Origin: an uncultured Eggerthellaceae bacterium
GTDB lineage: Bacteria; Actinomycetota; Coriobacteriia; Coriobacteriales; Eggerthellaceae
Assembly: GCA_934670115.1 (NCBI GenBank)
Contig: CAKUOV010000012.1
Span: forward strand, 1 to 51,316
DNA: 51,316 bases
Direction: 5' to 3'
Shown: one piece after another, positions 40,887 to 48,908 of the stretch
Layout of the letters: every line of letters begins with the position of its first letter
Numbering within the stretch: the first letter of the stretch is position 1
Program-made: the position numbers and the translations under genes
Notes under the pieces: generated by a model
Database searches by the model: none
What the model saw: the letters and a program-made list of their open reading frames with translations, nothing else
Told to the model about the DNA's origin: nothing

Positions 40887-42278
40887 TTACCACGAAGTTC
40901 TATCGATAATAAGCGGAGTAGTGTTCACCAAAACAGAACTCGCGCTTATTTGCTCATGAGAAAAACCCGCAAATAAGCGTTGAAACCAGATTCCTATTCC
41001 CTCAAACATATTAGGAGCAGCAACGTCCTCGCAGCTTATTATAGTAACAGTAGCAAGCACTTCATTGTGCTGCTTAAACGTCAACGTACCCAGCTTATCG
41101 CCCACGTGAACGTCTTCGGTCACCTTATTGAACTCAACTTCTTGGGAAACATTGCCTTGCAAGTCGAAAAGCGGAATCGTTTGGTCGGGGTCGTCCACCG
41201 TTGCAGCTATGGTTTTATCAATCCAGCCTTCATGGGCCACATGGGCAACAACGGGAACGCTCTGTTCTTGTCCATTTTTCGTAACGGTAGCGGTTTCGGT
41301 GGAATTGATTATCTGGTAGTTCTTCTGATGAGCAAAAACCCAGTCAAAGAGCGTTTCGCAATCGGTGAAGCGCTGATTATCGCTGGAAGAATTGATGACA
41401 ATGGCAATGTAGGTCTTCCCGTTTCGCTCACACGCACCGGCAAAAGAAGCCCCCGCAAGAGCGGTGTAACCCGTTTTGATACCGCAAGCGCCCTCGTATT
41501 CGTCGAGCATCAAGTCCGTTGATTCAAGATCGATTTCTGCTTTTTCGCCCTCGCGCGTCAAGACAACCTGAGCGCTCGATTGACGAACAATGCCACGAAA
41601 CACCTCGTTTTGCATGGCGTGCGCGCACATCGTTGCAACGTCGCGCGCCGTGCTGTGAAGGCTTCCTGCATATGCGTCGAAATCAAGACCATGAGGGTTT
41701 TCGAACACCGAATGCTCCATCCCCAGCTGGTCGGCTTTCTCGTTCATCTTTTCAGCAAACGCCTGAACAGCACTTTGTCCGGAAACCGCCCAGGGTGCAC
41801 CCAGCGTTTCGGCAATTGCAAGCGCGGCATCGTTTCCCGATGAAACAAGCATGGCGGTAAGCGCTTGATCAAGCGTCAAAATGTCCCCCTCTTTCAAAGA
41901 AGCGCTTGATTCGCCAATGGCTGCCGCCGCGGCGCTCACCGTAATAGCTGTATCCAACGATGCATTTTCCAAAGCAACAATCGCCGTCATGACTTTCGTA
42001 ATGGACGCAATCTGCGTTTCAGTATCGGCATTGCGCTGGAAGTAAACGGTGCCTTCGGTATCCATGACGTAAGCGTATTGAGCATCGATGCTGGGACATT
42101 GCGCAACGGACAAGCTGCGATCTTCCACCGATTCACCGTAGACGATATCCGCCAGACGAACATCAGCGTAAGCAGGGGAAATGCCCGCCGAGACAAGCGC
42201 AAACGACAAGAAGAAAGCAAAGCAGACGCGAGCAGCAGACAACCACGACTTACCAATGCAAGAAAAGCGTGTATTCAT
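40887..42278 (-). CDS. D-alanyl-D-alanine carboxypeptidase (peptidase S11)
   Basis: A 463-residue penicillin-binding protein trimming the terminal D-Ala of peptidoglycan stem peptides. Residues ~1-38 are a signal peptide ending AYADV. The active-site motifs are S92-I-T-K95, S147-G-N and K268-T-G270. A C-terminal beta domain (PBP5-C-like) follows; the final ~40 residues could be an amphipathic membrane anchor. In operon with vanW (11-base gap upstream) and fha (10-base gap downstream). Confidence 0.96.
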   Translation of the reverse strand: MNTRFSCIGKSWLSAARVCFAFFLSFALVSAGISPAYADVRLADIVYGESVEDRSLSVAQCPSIDAQYAYVMDTEGTVYFQRNADTETQIASITKVMTAIVALENASLDTAITVSAAAAAIGESSASLKEGDILTLDQALTAMLVSSGNDAALAIAETLGAPWAVSGQSAVQAFAEKMNEKADQLGMEHSVFENPHGLDFDAYAGSLHSTARDVATMCAHAMQNEVFRGIVRQSSAQVVLTREGEKAEIDLESTDLMLDEYEGACGIKTGYTALAGASFAGACERNGKTYIAIVINSSSDNQRFTDCETLFDWVFAHQKNYQIINSTETATVTKNGQEQSVPVVAHVAHEGWIDKTIAATVDDPDQTIPLFDLQGNVSQEVEFNKVTEDVHVGDKLGTLTFKQHNEVLATVTIISCEDVAAPNMFEGIGIWFQRLFAGFSHEQISASSVLVNTTPLIIDRTSW

Positions 42279-42289
42279 AACGGGTTGCC

Positions 42290-44671
42290 TTACTCCTTAT
42301 CCTTTTCTTCGTCGTCTTCTGGAATCTCGTATTCTTCACCGTGCTCGATAATCTCGTTTACCGCATCATAAGCAGAGCGGAAGCGCTGGAACGACAGCTG
42401 GTTTCCGTCCTTATCGTAAACCGTACGCTCAACGTAAATGGTGCGACCATCGGAGCCCTTTGTCTTAACGCGGTAAGCTTTAGGTGCTAAATCGGTATTC
42501 AAAACGTACTTCGTCTTGAACTTGTCGCCTTCTTCCCAATCGGAAACATATGTTGAAACGCTTCGTTCGGGAGAAACGCCCCAAAGTGTTACCGTAATGG
42601 TGCCCTCGGTATACGATGTAGTCAAAAGAACATCAGATGCCGTATCGTTTGACCAAATCAAATCCAAGTCAGGCCAGCTCACTGCAGCATCGCGGCCAGC
42701 GGGATAGCTCGAATTATAAATGGTGTGGTTATAGCGACGGTCAATGTAGTAGCCCGCATCGTATGCCGCGTTGAATACCGTAGTGGCAACTTGGCAAATG
42801 CCACCGCCAAACGCGGTGCTGTACACGCCTTCCTCAATAACGCCCGCTTCTTTGAAACCGCGCGCCTCGTCGCATTCGCCTGCAACATTGTGGAATGACC
42901 ATTTGCCTCCCGCAGCGCAAATCGAATTATTCAACAAATCAGCAGCAAGATGAATATTGTAGTTGCGCGACTCGGTCGATGCCGAACCATGCGTGTATTC
43001 CGTGGTAAACGTTGAAATCTCGCCAATCACACCGTAATAAAGCGCATCGTCAAACGACATTTCAGAGGGAGCTTCCGCAGAAGCAATGTTCACCGTTACC
43101 GCCCGACCATCAGCAGCAAGCGCAGCATCCTGAGGTGCACTGTTTGACGTACCAAATAGAGCGGCGTCTAACGCTGCAAGAGCATCGTCAACAAGCGGTA
43201 TTTTGCCTGATGAATTCGTGTGCACAACGACATTGCCTGCATCGGAAACGGAAAACGATACTTCCATGACATCTTCTCCACCGTTTTCCTTCACATGGGA
43301 AAGAAGCACGGGGCGCGCAAGCTCGGTATCGATACAGGGAATAAGGCTCCACGAACCATTTTCTTGCACGATTTCGCTGGCAACCCATTCGCCTACGGCA
43401 ACGGAAGTAGCGTTCCAGCCAGCATTCTCATACACGAAATTCGCGCCATCGGCAATGGCCGCGTTAACTTTATCGCACACCGCCTGAGCCGCCGCCTGGG
43501 TAATACGAACAGGCGCATCCTCGGGAATGGCAACAAAAGAATACGGGGTATCTTCCTGGGACAAAAAGCCTTCTACAAGCTTCTTTTGGAATGCCACGTC
43601 GTTCATGAGCACGCCATCTTGCCCGGAAGTAACGCTGCATACCCCCTGATTAACCGAGATATTATAATCAATGCGCTCGATGCCAACCGTTGCGTTCACT
43701 TCGTTTGCGAAATCACGGTACGCTTCACCGAAATTGAAGATAGGATAGACTTGCTTTCCCTGAAAGGCCATGACAATGCGCGAGACGATATTCGTTATGC
43801 CATGCGCTTCTGTAACAGCAGCCTGCGCGCTATCCTCCACGTCAAACGATGCCGCAACGGTTTCAGGGTAAACTGACCACACTAAACGCCTCTCTCGTGC
43901 CTCTGCAACCGAGATGCGATCCTCATCGCCTACCTCTTCGCTTCCTTCGGCGTTAACAAGCGCTTGTGCATCCTCGCTGGCATAAACCAATACTTCGCGC
44001 TGCTCGTAGGACGAACCATATGTTTCTTCCAGAAGCGCAACGATTTCAGGCGCCGTTTTACCAGAGCAATCTACGGAGCCAATATGCACACCTGGATACG
44101 CCTTATTGAAATTCATGGCATGATCAGCCAAAACAATCAGCACGAGAAAAGCAACAACAGCAACCGCTATCTTTCTTTTCGCGTGTGCGTTAGTACCGCG
44201 CTTCGAAGAGGCAGGCTGCTTTGCCGCGCTGGCCCGCGCGGTCGTCCGTTGCGAAGCAGCGGTTCGCGTGCGCGTATTGGCACGCGCATTCGACTTTGCG
44301 CTTGCACGTACGTCCGCTGCGGCGGGAGTTCCTGCTGCAGCGCGAGCAACAGTCCTGCGCCCAGACGCTGAAGCATGCCGAGCAGATGAAGATGCAGCTT
44401 TTGGCGTTGCTGCCGACTGCCGCCTTTGGCTTGCCGCAGGGACCGAAGAACTCGAAGAATGACGAGCCCCCGAAGCAGAATGCGTCGAGTGCGCGCCAGC
44501 TGATGTTGTTTTTCTTGGCTTTACGCCGTGGGCGGTTGATGCAGCACCACGATTCATCGCTGCACTTCGCGTGGTGGGTGCAGAAAAAGAAGCCGAAGAG
44601 GAACTACTTCGGCGAACGCGGGACGCAGTCTCTTTATCGGCTGGAATTCTCTTCTTCGATCCTTGGTTCAT
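42290..44671 (-). CDS. VanW family envelope protein with long basic cytoplasmic tail
   Basis: A 793-residue membrane protein. Residues 1-165 are a Ser/Ala/Arg/Thr-rich disordered cytoplasmic tail (isoelectrically basic), then one membrane helix at ~168-184, a PG-binding-4-like region starting GVHIGSVDCSGKTAPEIVALLEE, a middle domain of unclear type and a VanW domain at ~565-690 (GGKWSFHNVAGECDEARGF, GGGICQVATTVFNAAYDAG). The end resembles a G5 domain plus an acidic tail. VanW proteins occur in glycopeptide-resistance loci and many envelope genes; function is not established. The ribosome site is weak. It is followed by dacA. Confidence 0.92.
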   Translation of the reverse strand: MNQGSKKRIPADKETASRVRRSSSSSASFSAPTTRSAAMNRGAASTAHGVKPRKTTSAGAHSTHSASGARHSSSSSVPAASQRRQSAATPKAASSSARHASASGRRTVARAAAGTPAAADVRASAKSNARANTRTRTAASQRTTARASAAKQPASSKRGTNAHAKRKIAVAVVAFLVLIVLADHAMNFNKAYPGVHIGSVDCSGKTAPEIVALLEETYGSSYEQREVLVYASEDAQALVNAEGSEEVGDEDRISVAEARERRLVWSVYPETVAASFDVEDSAQAAVTEAHGITNIVSRIVMAFQGKQVYPIFNFGEAYRDFANEVNATVGIERIDYNISVNQGVCSVTSGQDGVLMNDVAFQKKLVEGFLSQEDTPYSFVAIPEDAPVRITQAAAQAVCDKVNAAIADGANFVYENAGWNATSVAVGEWVASEIVQENGSWSLIPCIDTELARPVLLSHVKENGGEDVMEVSFSVSDAGNVVVHTNSSGKIPLVDDALAALDAALFGTSNSAPQDAALAADGRAVTVNIASAEAPSEMSFDDALYYGVIGEISTFTTEYTHGSASTESRNYNIHLAADLLNNSICAAGGKWSFHNVAGECDEARGFKEAGVIEEGVYSTAFGGGICQVATTVFNAAYDAGYYIDRRYNHTIYNSSYPAGRDAAVSWPDLDLIWSNDTASDVLLTTSYTEGTITVTLWGVSPERSVSTYVSDWEEGDKFKTKYVLNTDLAPKAYRVKTKGSDGRTIYVERTVYDKDGNQLSFQRFRSAYDAVNEIIEHGEEYEIPEDDEEKDKE

Positions 44672-44764
44672 ATCCGTTATTCAGTACATATATCCTTTGC
44701 CGAAATGCGTTCGTACGCAAAACGGCACGCTTGTCTTACGAGTGCGGTTGCAGCATGCAAACGC

Positions 44765-45406
44765 CTAGAGCGTCGTTTGATCCGCCTGCTCTTCAGCGAT
44801 TGCCTCTCGGCGAGCTGCAAAACCCTTTTTAATATAATACGCAGTTACGAACGCGGAGAGCACCAGACCAGCGTAAACAAACCAAATTCCACATGAGAAA
44901 ACGCCACTCGAGAAGCCAGGCAACCACGAAACATCGCACCAACCAAGGCCATCGACTTGAGGCCAGTTCAAAAGAAGGAGCGAGAATCCCACGAACAATA
45001 AGGTCGTTGAGACTTTCCCTGGATAAATCACCGCAACGCGCTTGCGATAGCGCTTGAGCAAGTACCCACCGCCCGCAAGCAAAAACAGGTCGCGCAAAAC
45101 AACAAACAAGACAACCCAAAGCGGCAAACGTCCAACAACCAACAAACAGACCACACCAGATATCATAAGAATGCGATCAACCGCAGGATCAAGCAATTGC
45201 CCCAGCTTGGAGACGCAATGCGTACGACGCGCTACCTGTCCGTCCACGAAATCCGTTGCCGCCGCAAAGGCAAAAAGCACCGTTGCCGCAACATCATTTC
45301 CCTTAAGCAGCAATACGATAAAAGCAGGCACCATGCAGAGTCGAATGAACGAAATCACATTCGGGATGGTGAATATCTTATTAGTCACTTCTTCAGTGTC
45401 TGACAC
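44765..45406 (-). CDS. CDP-alcohol phosphatidyltransferase (second PgsA-type enzyme)
   Basis: A 213-residue polytopic membrane enzyme with the full D-G-x2-A-R-x8-G-x3-D-x3-D motif (DGQVARR ... GQLLDPAVD). Phosphatidylglycerophosphate synthase and cardiolipin synthase-type activities are both possible; the motif alone does not decide. The start is the GTG at 45406, chosen for its GGGGAG site; an in-frame ATG at 45427 would lie in the terminator tail. Directly downstream of the hydrogenase terminator, with only ~20 bases between. The fusion gene at 4719 holds the other PgsA-type enzyme in the window. Confidence 0.9.
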   Translation of the reverse strand: MSDTEEVTNKIFTIPNVISFIRLCMVPAFIVLLLKGNDVAATVLFAFAAATDFVDGQVARRTHCVSKLGQLLDPAVDRILMISGVVCLLVVGRLPLWVVLFVVLRDLFLLAGGGYLLKRYRKRVAVIYPGKVSTTLLFVGFSLLLLNWPQVDGLGWCDVSWLPGFSSGVFSCGIWFVYAGLVLSAFVTAYYIKKGFAARREAIAEEQADQTTL

Positions 45407-45428
45407 GCGGTATCTCCCCCAACTCATG

Positions 45429-45455
45429 AAAAGGCCGAGCTGCAAAAGCTCGGCC
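45429..45455 (-). terminator. Terminator of the Ech hydrogenase operon
   Basis: GGCCGAGCT (45433-45441) pairs with AGCTCGGCC (45447-45455) with a 5-base loop; on the minus strand four Ts follow (complement of 45429-45432). It lies about 70 bases after echF. Confidence 0.88.
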
Positions 45456-45523
45456 CGTCTTTGCATCGCCGCTTATTCTAGCAGTTATTTCATGCTTCAT
45501 GGAGAAGCGCAACACACGCGTTG

Positions 45524-45886
45524 CTATTCCTTTACCTTCTTTTCCTTTTCGGGAACGTGGTACGTATCCGGTTCGGGCTTGCGCGTTACCGGTGCATACT
45601 GCGGAGCCATTTCCAAGCAGTTCTTGGGGCACTCACGCACGCAGAAACCGCACTGGATGCAACGATACTCGAATACCGTCCACGTACGAGCTTCTTTATC
45701 GACCGTAATAGTATGGCAGGGGCAACGCTTCTCGCAGATTCCGCACAGAATGCAATCATCAACATGGTTGACAACATGGCCCTTGAGCTGCGGATATGCT
45801 TCCTTTTTCTCAAAAGGATACTTGACGGTTTCGGGCTTTTTGAACAAAGAGTCGAACGTCATCTTGCCAAGATTGAAAAATCCCAT
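45524..45886 (-). CDS. echF: Ech-like hydrogenase ferredoxin subunit (EchF/NuoI-like)
   Basis: A 120-residue protein with two [4Fe-4S] motifs, C-x2-C-x2-C-x3-C in CILCGICEKRC and CIQCGFCVREC. It carries electrons from soluble ferredoxin to the EchC subunit. A charged C-terminal tail (EKEKKVKE) follows. It lies 5 bases after echE as the last gene of the operon. NuoI homology is general, but the operon context fixes it as a hydrogenase subunit. Confidence 0.92.
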   Translation of the reverse strand: MGFFNLGKMTFDSLFKKPETVKYPFEKKEAYPQLKGHVVNHVDDCILCGICEKRCPCHTITVDKEARTWTVFEYRCIQCGFCVRECPKNCLEMAPQYAPVTRKPEPDTYHVPEKEKKVKE

Positions 45887-45891
45887 GACTC

Positions 45892-46977
45892 CTACCTTTC
45901 CGTGCAGCTAATGCAAGGGTCGATGGTCAGAAGAATGTTGCTCACGTCGGCAAGATCGCAACCCTCAAGCGCTTTCACCATACCGGCAAGGTTCACCGAT
46001 GTAGGTGTGCGCATACGAACGCGGTCGAGATACTTGGAATCATTGCCGCGCACATAATAGAAGCATTCGCCACGAGGCTGCTCCAAAGAGTTCGTTGCTT
46101 CGCCAACAGGCGCATTGCCCTTGACCGGCACCGCGATATCGCCACCAGGAATCTGAGCAGCCATTTCCTTGATGATATCGATGGATTGCAAGACCTCGGC
46201 GGTACGAACCTCGACACGACCATAGCAGTCGCCCGACGTAGCCGTAATGGGCTGGAAGTCGGTAAGATACGCGTAAGCGCCGTTGCCCTGCATGCGCATA
46301 TCTTGCGGAACATTGGAGGCACGAACAAACGGGCCAACCATGCTCAACGCACGAGCGTCTTCGGTGCTAATGTAGCCAACGCCCTGCAGACGATTGCGAA
46401 CAGAGGAATCGTTCAAGAACGTCTTACGAATCTGAGCGTATTCGTCCTTGATACCGTCGAGCGTGGAAATCATCTCATCGAACTGGTCTTTCGTAATGTC
46501 GCGCACCACACCGCCGACCTTCACGGCAGAGAAGATAACACGACCGCCCGTGGTCTTCTCGAAAATGGTAAGCACGCGCTCACGCAAGCGCCAGCAATGC
46601 ATGAACAAGCTTTCGTAGCCAAAAGCATCGGCAGCAAGACCCAGCCACAGAATGTGAGAGTGCACACGAGAAAGCTCGTGCCAGATTACGCGCAAGAACT
46701 TCGCGCGTTCAGGAACTTCCACACCCATCAGGGCCTCAACGGTCTCGGCATAGCCGTAAGAATGACCGAACGAGCAAATGCCGCAAATACGCTCGGCAAC
46801 GTAGATGAACTGGTTGTAATCGCGCGTTTCGGTCAGCTTCTCAAGCCCACGATGAACGAAGCCGATCTGCGGAATTGCCTCTACGACCTTTTCGTCTTCC
46901 ACAACCAAATCAAGATGAAGCGGTTCGGGAAGAACAGGATGCTGCGGGCCAAAGGGAATTACGGTTTTCTGGCTCAT
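45892..46977 (-). CDS. echE: Ech-like [NiFe] hydrogenase large subunit (EchE)
   Basis: A 361-residue catalytic subunit that reduces protons or oxidises H2. The two nickel-binding pairs are present: C65 and C68 in ERICGICSFGH and C355 and C358 in DPCISCTER. The second motif ends the protein, so unlike most hydrogenases no C-terminal peptide remains to be cut off. This distinguishes it from complex I NuoD, which lacks both pairs. Group 4 (Ech, 4e-like) by overall fit. It follows echD by 2 bases. Maturation genes (hyp) are not in the window. Confidence 0.94.
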   Translation of the reverse strand: MSQKTVIPFGPQHPVLPEPLHLDLVVEDEKVVEAIPQIGFVHRGLEKLTETRDYNQFIYVAERICGICSFGHSYGYAETVEALMGVEVPERAKFLRVIWHELSRVHSHILWLGLAADAFGYESLFMHCWRLRERVLTIFEKTTGGRVIFSAVKVGGVVRDITKDQFDEMISTLDGIKDEYAQIRKTFLNDSSVRNRLQGVGYISTEDARALSMVGPFVRASNVPQDMRMQGNGAYAYLTDFQPITATSGDCYGRVEVRTAEVLQSIDIIKEMAAQIPGGDIAVPVKGNAPVGEATNSLEQPRGECFYYVRGNDSKYLDRVRMRTPTSVNLAGMVKALEGCDLADVSNILLTIDPCISCTER

Positions 46978-46979
46978 TC

Positions 46980-47552
46980 CTATTCACCTTCCTTCTGGGC
47001 AGCTGCAGCTTTCGCAGCCTTCGCGGCCATAGCAGCGCGAACCTTCGCGGCTTTCTCGGGATCCATTGCAGCAAGTTTCGCTTCAAGCTCGGCATCGGCG
47101 GAAGCATCGGCAGCCGGTGCAGCTTGACCAGCAGCTTCTTTTGCGGCCTTTGCGGCAGCAACCTTTGCGGCCTTATCACGCGCAGCTTTCTGCTCGGGAG
47201 AAAGAATGGACATCGGGTTCGTTGCCTTGATGTTGTAGAAATGACCCTGGAAGTCAATTGCAATGCCTTCGATGTTCGCACCGAAAAGATCATGCGCTTC
47301 ATTCTCGAAAACAAATGCCGCAAGGAAGTTATTCGTAACGGACGGAATCACGTCTTTCGAGGTCAAACCCTCGATTTTGTAGTTCTTCAGAACAATGTCG
47401 CCTTCCATCCAGGAATAAATGGCATCGAATACACCGTCATCGGTGCATACGCAATGCATCTGCACGAAACGCGCACCGGAAGCTTTCTTGGCATCAGACA
47501 AAGCAGGAAGCTCGCTCAGCGCAATTACATGCATTTCAGTTTGCAAGGCCAT
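46980..47552 (-). CDS. echD: Ech-like hydrogenase subunit D (NuoC-like) with Ala-rich tail
   Basis: A 190-residue protein. Residues ~1-115 form a NuoC/30 kDa-type domain (NNFLAAFVFENEAHDLFGANIEG). Residues ~118-190 are an Ala/Lys-rich helical tail (PEQKAARDKAAKVAAAKAAK) that I do not know from standard EchD. The start at 47552 is set by GGAGGAG five bases upstream; an in-frame upstream ATG has no such site. Supports the EchC-EchE module. Confidence 0.88.
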   Translation of the reverse strand: MALQTEMHVIALSELPALSDAKKASGARFVQMHCVCTDDGVFDAIYSWMEGDIVLKNYKIEGLTSKDVIPSVTNNFLAAFVFENEAHDLFGANIEGIAIDFQGHFYNIKATNPMSILSPEQKAARDKAAKVAAAKAAKEAAGQAAPAADASADAELEAKLAAMDPEKAAKVRAAMAAKAAKAAAAQKEGE

Positions 47553-47554
47553 GG

Positions 47555-48001
47555 TTACTCCTCCCCTCTTTCTTTCGGAGCGCAACCCTTTGCCTTTTCC
47601 TCCAGGATGCCCACCGCTTCAACAACGGCATCGATAAGAGCTTCCGGACGAACGGCGCAACCAGGTGCGTACACATCAACGGGAATCGCCTTGTCAACGC
47701 CACCAATAACGTTGTAGCAATCGGCAAACACGCCGCCAGAGCAAGCGCAAATGCCGCAGGCGATAACAACTTTCGGCTCAACCATTTGGTTGTAGATTTC
47801 CTGAACAACAGAGATGTTCTGCTCGTTCACGCTGCCGGTCACCAAAAAGATGTCGGCATGCTTAGGGTTGCCCGTGTTAATCACGCCGAAGCGCTCGGCG
47901 TCAAAGCCCGGGCACAGGGTTGCCAACACTTCAATGTCGCAACCATTGCAGCTTGAGCCGTCGTAATGGATGACCCAAGGAGATTTCGAAGCAAAAGCCA
48001 T
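47555..48001 (-). CDS. echC: Ech-like hydrogenase small subunit (EchC/NuoB-like)
   Basis: A 148-residue electron-transfer subunit. The likely proximal [4Fe-4S] ligands are C18, C21 (CNGC), C85 (in CACSGG) and C115 (YAPGC), the group 4 pattern. The start at 48001 follows AAGGGG; the upstream frame is open for 23 residues with a Cys-rich stretch but lacks a better site. It is 2 bases before echD's start. Confidence 0.93.
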   Translation of the reverse strand: MAFASKSPWVIHYDGSSCNGCDIEVLATLCPGFDAERFGVINTGNPKHADIFLVTGSVNEQNISVVQEIYNQMVEPKVVIACGICACSGGVFADCYNVIGGVDKAIPVDVYAPGCAVRPEALIDAVVEAVGILEEKAKGCAPKERGEE

Positions 48002-48017
48002 TCGATCAACCCCTTCT

Positions 48018-48893
48018 CTACAGGAACAACAGGACGGCGAAATTAATGCCACCCGTAATAAGAGCCACAACCCATGCGGACTTCAACATTGCCTGCCACT
48101 TCACGCGGGCGAAGTTGTTGTCGATGAGGATTTCCAGGAAGAACGTCAAGAGGGCAACCACAATGGCCAAGATGATGGACAAGGGATTATCCCACACGAA
48201 GAACATGCCAACCCAGCCCAAGAACAGCACGTTTTCGACCCAGTGCATAATCTCGACTTTCGCCAACGTGGGACCGCTCATTTCAGTGGTCACACCGCGA
48301 ACGATTTCCTGATGCGCATGATGCGACATAGAGATATCGAACGGAGACTTACGCAGCTTGATGGTCAGCACGAACAGCAGGCCGATAAAAATCAACCATG
48401 CACGGCAGATAATCGGCGTCTCAATGCCGAACAAGTCGCTCACGTTGAACGAACCGGCGGCCATGAATACGCCCACGCCAAGGATCAAAACCATAGGCTC
48501 ATATGACATGACCTGGATGATTTCACGTCCTGCACCAACTTCAGCATAGGGAGAACGAGAGCTGTAAGCAGCAATGATGAAGAACAAACCACCCATGGTG
48601 ACCAAGAAGATGCTCAGCAAGATGTTACCACCGGAATAGAAGATGCCGCCAGCGACAATCGCAAATCCCAAGGCTGCGCTGATGTAAACAGCTTCTGCGC
48701 TGTTGGTGGAAACGTTGTCCTTGCCCAACAGCTTGCGCACATCGTAATACGGCTGAAGGATGCTCGGTCCTACGCGGCCCTGCATGCGGGCAGAGATAAC
48801 ACGGTCAAGGCCGCTGAGCAGGCAACCCAGAACGGGGGCAAGAATAGCGAACGCGATGATGCCAATAACGTTAGCGAGCAAAGGCATAGCCAT
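48018..48893 (-). CDS. echB: Ech-like hydrogenase membrane subunit B (NuoH-like)
   Basis: A 291-residue polytopic membrane protein of the HyfC/NuoH type. The first loop holds the conserved GLDRVISARMQGRVGPSILQP, and later MSYEPMV and SPFDI segments match the family's quinone-chamber-like helices. It connects the soluble hydrogenase module to the ion channel subunit. Start ATG preceded by a GGGGTGA-type site. Confidence 0.95.
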   Translation of the reverse strand: MAMPLLANVIGIIAFAILAPVLGCLLSGLDRVISARMQGRVGPSILQPYYDVRKLLGKDNVSTNSAEAVYISAALGFAIVAGGIFYSGGNILLSIFLVTMGGLFFIIAAYSSRSPYAEVGAGREIIQVMSYEPMVLILGVGVFMAAGSFNVSDLFGIETPIICRAWLIFIGLLFVLTIKLRKSPFDISMSHHAHQEIVRGVTTEMSGPTLAKVEIMHWVENVLFLGWVGMFFVWDNPLSIILAIVVALLTFFLEILIDNNFARVKWQAMLKSAWVVALITGGINFAVLLFL

Positions 48894-48908
48894 GATTTCA
48901 CCCCTTTC

